Source: Streptomyces sp. B21-083 (GTDB taxonomy: Bacteria; Actinomycetota; Actinomycetes; Streptomycetales; Streptomycetaceae). Taken from it: a stretch of DNA of 64,000 bases. The notes beneath the pieces were generated by a model that was not told where the DNA came from, searched no databases, and saw only the letters and a program-made list of their open reading frames with translations. The translations under genes were made by a program, and so were the position numbers. Positions 8,630 to 16,902 of the stretch are shown piece by piece (positions within the stretch are counted from its first letter, which is position 1; every line of letters begins with the position of its first letter). The DNA lies in assembly GCF_036898825.1 (NCBI RefSeq), contig NZ_JARUND010000001.1, forward strand, positions 1,302,001-1,366,000, written 5' to 3'.

Positions 8630-9505
8630 ATGGCCGAGTCCCGCGATTGGGTCCTCACCGGCAGCGGAGGCACGATCGCCGTACGCGAGTGGCCCCGACC
8701 CGCCCCCGGCGACTCCGAACGTCCGCCCGACCCGCCCCGCTATCTCGCCCTCCTCTCGCACGGGTACGGGGAACACATCGGCCGCTACGAGGGACTCGCC
8801 GACGTCCTCGTGGCTCATGGCGCGACCGTCCTGGGCCCCGATCACCAGGGACACGGCCGGTCGGGGGGCGAGCGGGCGGTGATCACGGACTTCGAGGACG
8901 TCGTCACCGACCTGCACTCTGTCGCCGAACTCGCCCGGTCCGCCCACCCGGAGGTGCCCGTCGTCCTCATCGGCCACTCCACCGGCGGCCTGATCGCGGC
9001 CCGCTTCGCACAGCGGTACGGCGCCGAACTCGCCGCGCTCGTCCTGTCCGCGCCCGTACTCGGCAACTGGGACCTTCCGGAACGGCTGCTCGAACTCGAC
9101 GAGATCCTCGACCGGCCCATCAACCCGGCCGCGCTGTCCCGCGATCCCGCGGTCGGGGCGGCGTACGCGGCGGACCCGCTGGTCTGGCACGGTCCGATGA
9201 GGCGGCCGACGCTGGAGGCATTCGTACGGACACTGGAGACCGTGGCCAAGGACGGTGACATCGGGCCGCTGCCGCTGCTGTGGCTGCACGGCGACGACGA
9301 CCGGCTCGTCCCGCTCGCCGGGAGCCGCGTCGGTATCGAGGAACTGCGCGGCACCGACTGGACCGAACGGATCTTTCCGGGCGCCCGGCATGACATCTTC
9401 CTGGAGACGGACAGGACTGAGGCCTTCGCCGAACTGACCGCCTTCGTGGACCGGGCGCTCGCGCGCTCGCACCCCGGCCCCACTGATCCTCCCTTCTCCA
9501 CCTGA
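8630..9505 (+). CDS. Alpha/beta hydrolase, monoacylglycerol-lipase/lysophospholipase type
   Basis: 291 residues. It has the Hydrolase_4 pattern: oxyanion loop HGYGEHIGRYEGLA, then LGPDHQGHGRSGG, nucleophile elbow GHSTGG, an Asp in LHGDDDRLVPL and a His in PGARHDIF. This arrangement is typical of bacterial monoacylglycerol lipases. There is no signal peptide, so it is probably cytosolic. ATG 8630 follows GGAGAAGCC. The upstream bases 8578-8605 contain a short CACGCACAC repeat of no evident function. Confidence 0.9.
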   Translation: MAESRDWVLTGSGGTIAVREWPRPAPGDSERPPDPPRYLALLSHGYGEHIGRYEGLADVLVAHGATVLGPDHQGHGRSGGERAVITDFEDVVTDLHSVAELARSAHPEVPVVLIGHSTGGLIAARFAQRYGAELAALVLSAPVLGNWDLPERLLELDEILDRPINPAALSRDPAVGAAYAADPLVWHGPMRRPTLEAFVRTLETVAKDGDIGPLPLLWLHGDDDRLVPLAGSRVGIEELRGTDWTERIFPGARHDIFLETDRTEAFAELTAFVDRALARSHPGPTDPPFST

Positions 9506-9618
9506 TCACCCTCCGCTCCGCCTGATCACCTTCTCTTCTCCCGCCATTCGCTCTCCGTCGCCTCCGATGGCCGGTTCCGTCACGTTTCCGCCCCTCCGAC
9601 CTGGGCACCCGCGTTTCC

Positions 9619-9861
9619 ATGGAGTGGTTGCGGCGAGCGGCCTGTGCGGGAGAGGACCCGGAACTGTTCTTCCCCATAGGTACGAAGGGGCCGGCGGTGC
9701 GCGACACCGCTGCCGCGAAACGTGTGTGCGCCCACTGCCCGGTGACCCCGCAGTGCCTGGACTGGGCCCTGCGCAGCGGTCAGACCTTGGGCGTGTGGGG
9801 CGGCACCTGCGAGGAGGAACGCGCCGAACTGCTCCGAACCGCGAGAGAACGGGTCCGGTAG
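9619..9861 (+). CDS. WhiB-like (Wbl) iron-sulfur transcription factor
   Basis: 80 residues. It has the four-cysteine [4Fe-4S] pattern (RRAACAG, then RVCAHCPVTPQC) followed by the G-V-W-G-G turn (LGVWGGTCEEER) and a basic end. Wbl proteins bind sigma factor region 4 and respond to redox or NO. The length is typical. An additional Cys follows the GVWGG turn, where Thr/Leu-x-Glu is more usual. It precedes dps by 37 bases, so the two may share a transcript, which would suit a redox/iron stress role. Confidence 0.92.
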   Translation: MEWLRRAACAGEDPELFFPIGTKGPAVRDTAAAKRVCAHCPVTPQCLDWALRSGQTLGVWGGTCEEERAELLRTARERVR

Positions 9862-9898
9862 CGAGAACCCGGGCCGAGTCACGAGGAGGAGTTACCCC

Positions 9899-10381
9899 AT
9901 GACTGTAGTGAAGAGCAGCCTGCCGGAGCCGGAACGCAAGATCACCGGCGACGCTCTGCAGGCGACCTTGGTGGATCTGCTGGCGCTGTCGCTGATCGGG
10001 AAGCAGGCCCACTGGAACATCGTGGGGCCGAGGTTCCGTTCGATCCATCTGCACCTCGACGAGGTGGTGTCGGCGACCCGTGCGTTCTCCGACACGGTGG
10101 CGGAGCGCTCGGCGGCGCTCGGAGTGCCGCCGGACGGCCGCCCGGAGACCGTCGCCTCGGCTTCCGTGTTCCAGGGCCCGAAGGACGGCTGGATCCAGGA
10201 CACGGATGTCGTCCAGTTGCTTGTCGAGGCACTGGCGACGGCGATCGAGCGCCTGCGTGAACGCATCGACGCGACGGAAGAGGCGGACCCGGTGACCCAG
10301 GACCTGCTGATCGGCATCACGGCCGAACTCGAGAAGCAGCGCTGGATGTTCGAGGCGGAAAACGCGACCCGCGGCGACTGA
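9899..10381 (+). CDS. dps: Dps-family ferritin-like DNA-protection protein
   Basis: 160 residues with a GAGGAGGAG ribosome site nine bases upstream. The four-helix ferritin-like fold carries the Dps ferroxidase signature KQAHWNIVGPRFRSIHLHLD, where His, Asp and Glu bind iron between subunits. Dps dodecamers oxidise and store Fe(II) with peroxide and protect DNA. It lies behind a Wbl gene and ahead of a strong bidirectional terminator. Confidence 0.93.
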   Translation: MTVVKSSLPEPERKITGDALQATLVDLLALSLIGKQAHWNIVGPRFRSIHLHLDEVVSATRAFSDTVAERSAALGVPPDGRPETVASASVFQGPKDGWIQDTDVVQLLVEALATAIERLRERIDATEEADPVTQDLLIGITAELEKQRWMFEAENATRGD

Positions 10382-10488
10382 CCGAGTTCTTCCCCCTCTC
10401 TCTCCATCTCCTCACCCTGGTCAGCTCCACAGCCGTCCCCCGTCCACGCGTCCCGCCCGGTAAGACCGCTACTTGACCCGGCCGCAGA

Positions 10489-10540
10489 ACGACCAACACC
10501 CCTTCGAGGATCAGTCAGGTCTCCTCGAAGGGGTGGTCGT
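10489..10540. terminator. Strong bidirectional terminator between dps and the sensor kinase gene
   Basis: CACCCCTTCGAGGA pairs perfectly with TCCTCGAAGGGGTG, extended by ACGACC/GGTCGT. It lies between convergent genes. Confidence 0.85.
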
Positions 10541-10572
10541 GTGTTCCGACCACGATGCCGAGGTGCGTACCG

Positions 10573-11739
10573 TCATGGCTTCCCCGTGGGGAAGAGCGCC
10601 CGCACCTCCCACCCTTGCGTCCGCCCGGTCGGCGGCCCCGCGCGCAGGTCCCCGCCCAGTGCCGTGACGCGTTCCGTGAGGCCGACCAGGCCGAAGCCGC
10701 CCCCGTGGGCGGCGGCCGGGAGCTGGGTGCCGCCCCGTCCGTCGTCGGTCACCCCGACCTCCAGCGTGCGCCCGTCGTGGCGGAGCCGGACGGTGATCTC
10801 TGTGGCGTCGGCCGCGTGCCGTCGTACGTTCGTCAGCGCTTCCTGCACCACCCGGAACGCGGCGGCCTGCACCTCGTGCGGGAGGTCGTCGGGCACGGCG
10901 GGGTCACGGTCGAGGGTGACGTGCTGGACCGGGTTCGCGAAGCCTTCCGCCAGTTCCGCGATGCCTGCCAGGTCGCCGACGGGCCGGCGGTCTGCGGCGT
11001 CGGGCCCGGTGTCGCGCAGCACGCCGACGGTACGGCGCATCGACGCCAGGGCCTCCGTCGCCGCGCGTTCGATGCCCGCCAGGACGGTGTCCAGGCTCTC
11101 CGGTTGGGTGGTCGCCATCATGCGGGCCATCTGGGTCTGGACAAGGATCCCGGTCACATGGTGGGCGACGAAGTCGTGCAGGTCGGCGGCGATCGCCACC
11201 CGTTCCGCCCGCCGGGTGTCGACGACCGCTGCGGCTCGCCGGTGGTCCAGCGCGCGCAGATACCCCGCGAGACCGGCGACGATGCCGATCAGGACGAGCT
11301 CCACCAGCATGAATCCCAGTAGGCTTGTCCGGTCGTCCCGATAGAAGCGCGCGGGCGTGCCGAGCAGCGCGGCGGCGTTCAGGGCCGCGCAGATGACGGC
11401 CCAGGGCTGCGGGCATTGCCGTACCGCCATGAACAGCAGAATCAGCAGCACGAGCGTCTCGCCCGGACCGAACGGGGCCTGCTGGTCCAGCAGCAGCGAA
11501 CCCGCTGTGAACAGCATTGAGACGACGGCCGGTACGCCCGTGCGCAGTTGCGGAGTGAACCACTGCGGCCGCCGGCTGCTCGGCCACAGCAGAGCGGCGT
11601 ACCCGAGCACCAGGACAAGCACGTGGGGCCAGACCACGTAGCCACTGTCCGTCGCGTCGACGACGTCGACAGCCCCGGCCATGACCAGGAGTGCGACGAC
11701 GAAGGCGCGGGAGCAGTTGCGGGGCGAATCCGATGTCAT
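10573..11739 (-). CDS. Two-component sensor histidine kinase (NarL-partner type)
   Basis: 388 residues from ATG 11739 (MTSDSPRN). The frame stays open far upstream without protein-like sequence, so this start just before the first helix is preferred. About five membrane segments form the N-terminal half, followed by the HisKA_3 box with phospho-acceptor His (LHDFVAHHVTGILVQTQMAR) and a HATPase with EALTNVRRHA, DDGRG and GFGLVGLTERV. Such kinases have no large extracellular domain and often sense membrane perturbation. It is divergent from the DUF4333-ABC-regulator cluster; the NarL-type regulator at 15366 is its obvious partner. Confidence 0.92.
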   Translation of the reverse strand: MTSDSPRNCSRAFVVALLVMAGAVDVVDATDSGYVVWPHVLVLVLGYAALLWPSSRRPQWFTPQLRTGVPAVVSMLFTAGSLLLDQQAPFGPGETLVLLILLFMAVRQCPQPWAVICAALNAAALLGTPARFYRDDRTSLLGFMLVELVLIGIVAGLAGYLRALDHRRAAAVVDTRRAERVAIAADLHDFVAHHVTGILVQTQMARMMATTQPESLDTVLAGIERAATEALASMRRTVGVLRDTGPDAADRRPVGDLAGIAELAEGFANPVQHVTLDRDPAVPDDLPHEVQAAAFRVVQEALTNVRRHAADATEITVRLRHDGRTLEVGVTDDGRGGTQLPAAAHGGGFGLVGLTERVTALGGDLRAGPPTGRTQGWEVRALFPTGKP

Positions 11740-11892
11740 GCGGATCACCGTATGCGCGGACGGGAACGACGGGATCGGCCGAATGGCCGAGGAGCCGGTC
11801 CGCGAGAGTGGCCGGACGGCCGAGGCGCGCGCCCATGCCCGCGGGACAGAGTGGAGCCAATTCCCACCCGGTCCGACCTTCAGGAGTACGAG

Positions 11893-12261
11893 ATGCAGCG
11901 CAAGGCCCTCATCAGCGTGATCGGCGGTGCGACCGCTGCGGTCGCCCTGGCCGGCGTAGGTACACATCTGCTCGCGGGCACCGAGTCGACAACCTCTCTG
12001 GACAAGTACACGGCGGTGACGGTGGACGGCCACAGGGCCCTGTCGGGAGGGATCGTCGCGGGGCGCGCCCAGAGCAAGTTCCACCCACTTCCCTGGGTGG
12101 GCACGAAGGTCTCCCAGGTGTCCTGCCCGACCGGTCTGAAGGCAGTGGCCGGCGCGAGCATCACCTGCACCGGCCACACCGGCAAGGGCAAGGACATCGA
12201 CATACCGGTGACGGTGGTCAAAGCGACGAATACCTCGGTGACCTGGAAGTTCGAGCGCTGA
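11893..12261 (+). CDS. Secreted/membrane-anchored DUF4333-like protein
   Basis: 122 residues with AGGAG 11 bases before ATG 11893. A single N-terminal hydrophobic segment (ALISVIGGATAAVALAGVG) is followed by a small domain with two cysteines in SCPTGLKAVAGASITCTG, the DUF4333 pattern. No lipobox is seen. It heads the operon for the ABC transporter and lies in the 153-bp divergent region with the kinase, so it may be the extracytoplasmic sensor or accessory of that module (inference). Confidence 0.75.
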   Translation: MQRKALISVIGGATAAVALAGVGTHLLAGTESTTSLDKYTAVTVDGHRALSGGIVAGRAQSKFHPLPWVGTKVSQVSCPTGLKAVAGASITCTGHTGKGKDIDIPVTVVKATNTSVTWKFER

Positions 12262-12296
12262 GCAACGGCGAAGAGACCAAGGAGAACGAGGAGACG

Positions 12297-12983
12297 ATGA
12301 GCACTGTCCTGGCCGGTCTCGGCCTCACCAAGAAATACGGCTCCACCACCGCTCTGCACGGCGTGGACGTGAAGGTCGGCGTCCGCGAGTCGCTGGCGAT
12401 CATGGGGCCGTCCGGGTCCGGGAAGTCGACCCTCCTGCACACCCTGGCCGGAGTGGTCCGCCCGGACGGCGGCGAGGTCCTGCTGCACAGTGGGCGTATC
12501 GACAACCTGGGCGAGAACCAGCTGAGCGAACTGCGTCGCAAGCAGTTCGGATTCGTGTTCCAGTTCGGCCAGTTGCTGCCCGAACTGCCCGCCGAGGAGA
12601 ACATCGCCCTGCCGCTGATGCTGGGCGGCATGCCCCGTGGCCGGGCCGTCTCCCTCGCCCGTCGCTGGTTCGCCCCGCTCGACCTCGACGGTCTGGAGAA
12701 GCGCCGTCCCGGTCAGCTGTCCGGAGGTCAGGCCCAGCGCGTCGCGATAGCCCGCGCCCTGGTCGTCCAGCCCGACGTGGTCTTCGCCGACGAGCCGACG
12801 GGCGCGCTGGACCAGGTGACCAGCGAGGAGGTCATCCGGCTGCTGACCTCCGTCACCCGTGAGCAGGGTGCCTCCCTGGTGATGGTCACACACGATCCTG
12901 ACGTGGCCGCCCACTGCGACCGCGTCCTCCAGGTCCGTGACGGCCGCATCACCGGCCATCACCAGTACACCGTCGCACCTTGA
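12297..12983 (+). CDS. ABC transporter ATP-binding protein (MacB/LolD-like)
   Basis: 228 residues. Walker A GPSGSGKST, Q-loop FVFQFGQLLPEL, signature LSGGQAQRVAIARA, Walker B VVFADEPTGALD and switch His MVTHD are all present. It is the nucleotide-binding half of an FtsX-type mechanotransmission ABC pair with the permease at 13132. These pairs typically remove cell-wall antibiotics or peptides or transmit signals. A short duplication of its 3' end follows the stop (12963-13028). Confidence 0.95.
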   Translation: MSTVLAGLGLTKKYGSTTALHGVDVKVGVRESLAIMGPSGSGKSTLLHTLAGVVRPDGGEVLLHSGRIDNLGENQLSELRRKQFGFVFQFGQLLPELPAEENIALPLMLGGMPRGRAVSLARRWFAPLDLDGLEKRRPGQLSGGQAQRVAIARALVVQPDVVFADEPTGALDQVTSEEVIRLLTSVTREQGASLVMVTHDPDVAAHCDRVLQVRDGRITGHHQYTVAP

Positions 12984-13028
12984 GCCACGGTCTGCAGTAC
13001 ACCGTCACCGTCGCGCCCTGAGTCACGG
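12963..13028 (+). repeat. Imperfect tandem duplication of the ABC ATPase gene 3' end
   Basis: CAGTACACCGTCGCACCTTG at 12963 recurs at about 12995 as CAGTACACCGTC, a short insertion, then CGCGCCCTGAG. Both copies run on to a (T/C)CACGGTC tail. The second copy lies beyond the stop codon. Confidence 0.7.
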
Positions 13029-13131
13029 TCCTCGCCGCTCCAACGCCCCTCCCCCTGGCACTGGTTCGTCCTCGCCCCCTTCTGCCCCGATCACCGGCCG
13101 CTGCGCCCTTCCTGAGCACCCCGGAGCCCTC

Positions 13132-15138
13132 ATGTCCTCGCCCGTCCCCCAGCTGACGTGGTTTCTCGCACGCCGCTCCGGCCGCCGCGGCCTGCACAGC
13201 CAGTTGCTGGCGGCCGGCGCCGCGGCGGTCGGCGCGCTGATCCTCCTGGTGCTCACGGCCGCCTGCTTCGGCAGCGGCACCCGCGCTCACGACACGGCCT
13301 GGCGCACCCCTGCCCCCGACCGGCATGGCACCGCCGTCCAGACGCTCGGAACGAGCTATCTCGGCGACCGCCCGGTCACCGTGGTCTCGCTGGCCCAGTT
13401 GCCGGGCCGGAAGGCCACTCCGGCACCCCCGGGGCTGACCGAGTTCCCCGAGCCCGGGCAGGTGTACGTCTCGCCCGCCCTGGCCGACCTGCTGCACAGG
13501 ACACCGGCGAAGCAACTCGCCGACCGCTTTCCGAAAGTGTCCTCGTACGGCGCCATCGGCGACGCCGGTCTCGCGGCGCCGCAGGAGCTCGTGGCCGTCG
13601 TGGGGAAGGCCGCGTCCGATCCCACGGTCTCCTCCGCGGCCGAACCGCTCGGCTTGTTCGGCCAGTTCGGCGGGTTGACCGCCCGCTCGGTGATCTCCGG
13701 CTTCGACGGCACCGACGTCAGCGTGTTCACCTCGGCGGACAAGCCCGCGGTGTCCGTCGGTGTGGCGATCGTCGCCGTGCCCGTGGTCGTGCTCGCAGCT
13801 GCCGCCGGACGGCTCGGCGCGGCCCGCCGTGAGCAACGGCTCGCCGCACTGCGACTGGCCGGGGCGACACCGCGCCAGATCCTCGCGATGACCGGCCTGG
13901 AGTCGGCGGTCGTCGGGGCGGCCGGGGCGCTGACGGGCGCGCTGGCCTACTGTCTGCTGCTGCCCGCGCTCGCGAAGATCCCGTTCGGCATCGGCAGCTG
14001 GTACACGGACCAGTTGTGGGTGGGTCTGCCCTGGCTGCTGGCGGTCACGGTGTTCGTGGCCGGACTGATCGCGGTGAGCGCGATGCTGACGCTGCGTCAG
14101 GTGGCGGTCTCCCCGCTGGGCGTGGCCCAGCAGGCGAACCCGCGCCGCACCCGTCTCATCCGCCTGGTCCTCTTCGCGGCAGTCCTGCTCTACAACTACG
14201 TGACAGCCTCCTCGGGCAGCCCTGGGCCCCGCGAGCAGCTCGCGATGCTGCTCATGTTCTACGGCGCCTTCTGGCTGCTCGGCCCCTGGGTGGTGGACCG
14301 CCTCGGCCGGATCACGGCCCACTTCGCCCGCCGTCCGGCGACCCTGCTGGCAGCACGCCGGCTCAGCGACGACCCTCGCGGCTCGTGGCGCACCGTCAGC
14401 GGGCTGGTCCTCGCCGGGTTCGTGGCCGGGTTCTTCACCGTCGGCAACGTGGGCATCGAGGACTACCACTATCCCGATCAGGTCGCCGTACCCACCACGA
14501 GTGCCGCCACCGCCCGCACCGCCGCCTCCGAAGCCCGTTCACTGCTCGACGCGGCCGGAGTGAAGGCGACCGTCACCACGAGCAAGGGCGACGACGACTT
14601 GCTGAGCAGTTCCACCGGTGTGCTGGTTCACGTCTCCGGCGGGACGGAGCAGCTCGACACAGCCGTCACCGCCCTCTCGAACCTGGTGCCGGGCCAGCTG
14701 CCGTACACCCAAAACTACGCCAACGCCGAGAACGACGCGTTCACCGGTCGGCTGGGGGAACTCGGCACCGCCGCCCTCGCCGTCAGCTTCCTCGTCGCGA
14801 CCGCGTCCGCCGGGCTGACCGCCGCCGCGAACGTCCTCGACCGGCGACGTGTCTACGCCCTGCTGCGGCTGGCCGGCACTCCGTTGAAGCTTCTCGACCG
14901 GGCCAGGTTCCGTGAGACGGTCCTCCCGCTGGTCGTCCTCGCCGGTGGCACCACCGCCGCCGGAATCTACGCCGCCTTCCAGGTCAACAAGATGTTCGAC
15001 AGCACGATCAGCACCTCGGGCGCGGTGACCCTGGCGGTGTGCATAACCGTGGGCGCGCTGGCCATGTTCGCGGCGATCGGAGCGAGCAGGCCGCTGCTGC
15101 GGGCGGTCACGGAGAACGCGGCGCAGACGGCGGACTGA
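13132..15138 (+). CDS. FtsX-like ABC transporter permease
   Basis: 668 residues. One N-terminal helix is followed by an extracytoplasmic domain, then two blocks of FtsX helices (block 1 contains RREQRLAALRLAGATPRQIL; block 2 contains RRRVYALLRLAGTPLKLLDRARF). Ten membrane segments fit the BceB-like/MacB-like architecture. The ATPase ends 148 bases upstream. The R-x-L-A-G-x-P/T motifs are coupling helices to the ATPase. The module with kinase and regulator suggests antibiotic or peptide stress response; the ligand is unknown. Confidence 0.9.
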   Translation: MSSPVPQLTWFLARRSGRRGLHSQLLAAGAAAVGALILLVLTAACFGSGTRAHDTAWRTPAPDRHGTAVQTLGTSYLGDRPVTVVSLAQLPGRKATPAPPGLTEFPEPGQVYVSPALADLLHRTPAKQLADRFPKVSSYGAIGDAGLAAPQELVAVVGKAASDPTVSSAAEPLGLFGQFGGLTARSVISGFDGTDVSVFTSADKPAVSVGVAIVAVPVVVLAAAAGRLGAARREQRLAALRLAGATPRQILAMTGLESAVVGAAGALTGALAYCLLLPALAKIPFGIGSWYTDQLWVGLPWLLAVTVFVAGLIAVSAMLTLRQVAVSPLGVAQQANPRRTRLIRLVLFAAVLLYNYVTASSGSPGPREQLAMLLMFYGAFWLLGPWVVDRLGRITAHFARRPATLLAARRLSDDPRGSWRTVSGLVLAGFVAGFFTVGNVGIEDYHYPDQVAVPTTSAATARTAASEARSLLDAAGVKATVTTSKGDDDLLSSSTGVLVHVSGGTEQLDTAVTALSNLVPGQLPYTQNYANAENDAFTGRLGELGTAALAVSFLVATASAGLTAAANVLDRRRVYALLRLAGTPLKLLDRARFRETVLPLVVLAGGTTAAGIYAAFQVNKMFDSTISTSGAVTLAVCITVGALAMFAAIGASRPLLRAVTENAAQTAD

Positions 15139-15365
15139 GAACGAGGGACGACGGAGGACCTGGGGGCCGACATCGGGGAGGGGACAGCCGCCTACCGGAC
15201 GCCGTCCCCTCGCCCTTCTCCCACGCCTCACGGCCCCTCGCCGCTCCCCTTCTCCCCCACTCCCCCCCCCATCCCCCATCCCCCACGTCGTTCCCCTCGC
15301 CCCTTCCCCCTCTCCCTCCGCTCCACCCCACTCCGCCCCTCCCACCCCTGAGGCATGATCGAGCC

Positions 15366-16076
15366 ATGACTGCCGCCCCGCCCAGCCCCCCGATCCGCGT
15401 CCTCATCGCGGACGACCAGGACATGGTCCGTACCGGCTTCCGCTTCTTCCTGGACGCCCAGCCCGACATCACCGTCGTCGCCGAGGCCTCCAACGGTGAG
15501 GAGGCCGTGGCACTGGCCCGCCGTGAGCGTCCTGACGTGTGTCTCCTGGACATCCGGATGCCCAAGCTCGACGGCCTGGAAGCGACCCGGATCCTGGCAG
15601 GCCCCGGTGTCGCCGACCCGATGCGAGTCGTCGTCGTCACCACCTTCGACCTCGACGAGTACGTGTACGGTGCACTGCGTGGCGGCGCCTGCGGGTTCCT
15701 GCTCAAGGACTCGGGGCCCGTCCTGCTCGCGGAGGCGGTGAGGGCCGCGGCGGCCGGGGACTCCCTGGTGTCGCCGTCGATCACGGTCCGTCTGCTCCAG
15801 CACATCACCGCCCCGCACGCCACCGCGTCCCGACTGGCAGTTCCGCCCCAGGTCTCCGCCGCGACGCTCGCGGAACCGCTCACCGACCGGGAACTCGACG
15901 TGGTCCGGCTCGTCGCACTCGGTCACACCAACGCCGAGATCGCCGCCTCGCTCTTCGTCTCCCTCTCCACGGTCAAGACGCACCTGTCGAGCGTGCAGCT
16001 GAAACTGGCCGCGCGGAACCGGGTGGAGATCGCGGCCTGGGCATGGCAGAACGGGCACGCGCGCCCGGAGGTCTGA
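15366..16076 (+). CDS. NarL/FixJ-family response regulator
   Basis: 236 residues. Receiver domain with acidic pair ADDQD, phospho-acceptor Asp in VCLLDIRMPKLDGLEA, Thr in VTTFDLDEYV and Lys in LLKDSG; LuxR-type HTH with LTDRELDVVRLVALG and STVKTHLSSVQLKL. It follows the FtsX-like permease after a 227-bp C-rich gap and is the likely partner of the kinase at 10573-11739, which has the matching HisKA_3 type. Confidence 0.95.
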   Translation: MTAAPPSPPIRVLIADDQDMVRTGFRFFLDAQPDITVVAEASNGEEAVALARRERPDVCLLDIRMPKLDGLEATRILAGPGVADPMRVVVVTTFDLDEYVYGALRGGACGFLLKDSGPVLLAEAVRAAAAGDSLVSPSITVRLLQHITAPHATASRLAVPPQVSAATLAEPLTDRELDVVRLVALGHTNAEIAASLFVSLSTVKTHLSSVQLKLAARNRVEIAAWAWQNGHARPEV

Positions 16077-16158
16077 CAGCGGCGGGTCAGCCGGATGTGG
16101 CGCGTTCGACGTGGAGAGGCTCTGCAGAAACAGGACGACTTGAAAGTACGATCAGCCA

Positions 16159-16695
16159 ATGTCTGAGATGATCGAAACCACGCCCGGCTGGCTGGCACCC
16201 GACGAACTCGAGCAGTCCCGCGCCCGGATGCCGATCCTGTACGTAGAAGCCGTACCGGTGCGTGTCGACGACAACGGCGAAGTCACCAGTATCGGTCTGC
16301 TCCTGCGCATCGGGTCGGACGGCAACGTCAGCCGCGCTCTGGTGTCGGGCCGTGTTCTGCACCACGAGCGCGTACGCGACGCTCTTATGCGCAATCTGGA
16401 GAAGGATCTCGGCCCGGTGGCACTGCCCAGGATCCCGGCCTCCCCGCAACCCTTCACTGTCGCGGAGTATTTCCCGACATTGGGCGTCACCCCGTTCCAC
16501 GACCCGCGCCAGCACGCGGTGTCCCTCGCCTACATCGTCCCGGTGGCCGGCGACTGCCGCCCCCGCCAGGACGCCCTCGATCTGGTCTGGTTCAGTCCGG
16601 AGGAGGCGTCCTCCCCCGTGGTCCAGAACGAGATGCCGGGCGGTCAGGGGATGCTCCTCAAGCAGGCCCTGGCCCATGTCGGCCGACTGTCCTGA
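16159..16695 (+). CDS. NUDIX-superfamily protein of the DUF4916 type
   Basis: 178 residues. It begins PGWLAPDELEQSRARMPILY and carries the strand VEAVPVRVDDNGEVTSIGLLLRI, consistent with the actinobacterial DUF4916/NUDIX group. A clean Nudix box (GX5EX7REUXEEXGU) is not visible; the region VRDALMRNLEKDLG occupies its place with the glutamates mostly missing, so hydrolase activity is doubtful. It stands alone and ends before a bidirectional hairpin shared with convergent pyc. Confidence 0.75.
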   Translation: MSEMIETTPGWLAPDELEQSRARMPILYVEAVPVRVDDNGEVTSIGLLLRIGSDGNVSRALVSGRVLHHERVRDALMRNLEKDLGPVALPRIPASPQPFTVAEYFPTLGVTPFHDPRQHAVSLAYIVPVAGDCRPRQDALDLVWFSPEEASSPVVQNEMPGGQGMLLKQALAHVGRLS

Positions 16696-16824
16696 ACAGT
16701 CGGCCACCACCGAAACCCAGGAACTACCGAGGTTCCCGCGGCCCTCTCCCGCGCATTCGATTCCGAGAATTCGGCTGACGCCGCGTGGGGTCGCGTCACG
16801 TCTTCCGTCACCGGGCGGTGAGGC

Positions 16825-16848
16825 GGCTCGGGGGTGAAACCCCGAGCC
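16825..16848. terminator. Hairpin terminator between DUF4916 gene and pyc
   Basis: GGCTCGGGG pairs perfectly with CCCCGAGCC around a 6-base GTGAAA loop. It lies between convergent genes. Confidence 0.8.
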
Positions 16849-16902
16849 ACCCCCGTCGCAACCCGATGTACGTGTGCCGGCGGGGGGCCGGCCGTCCCGG
16901 AT

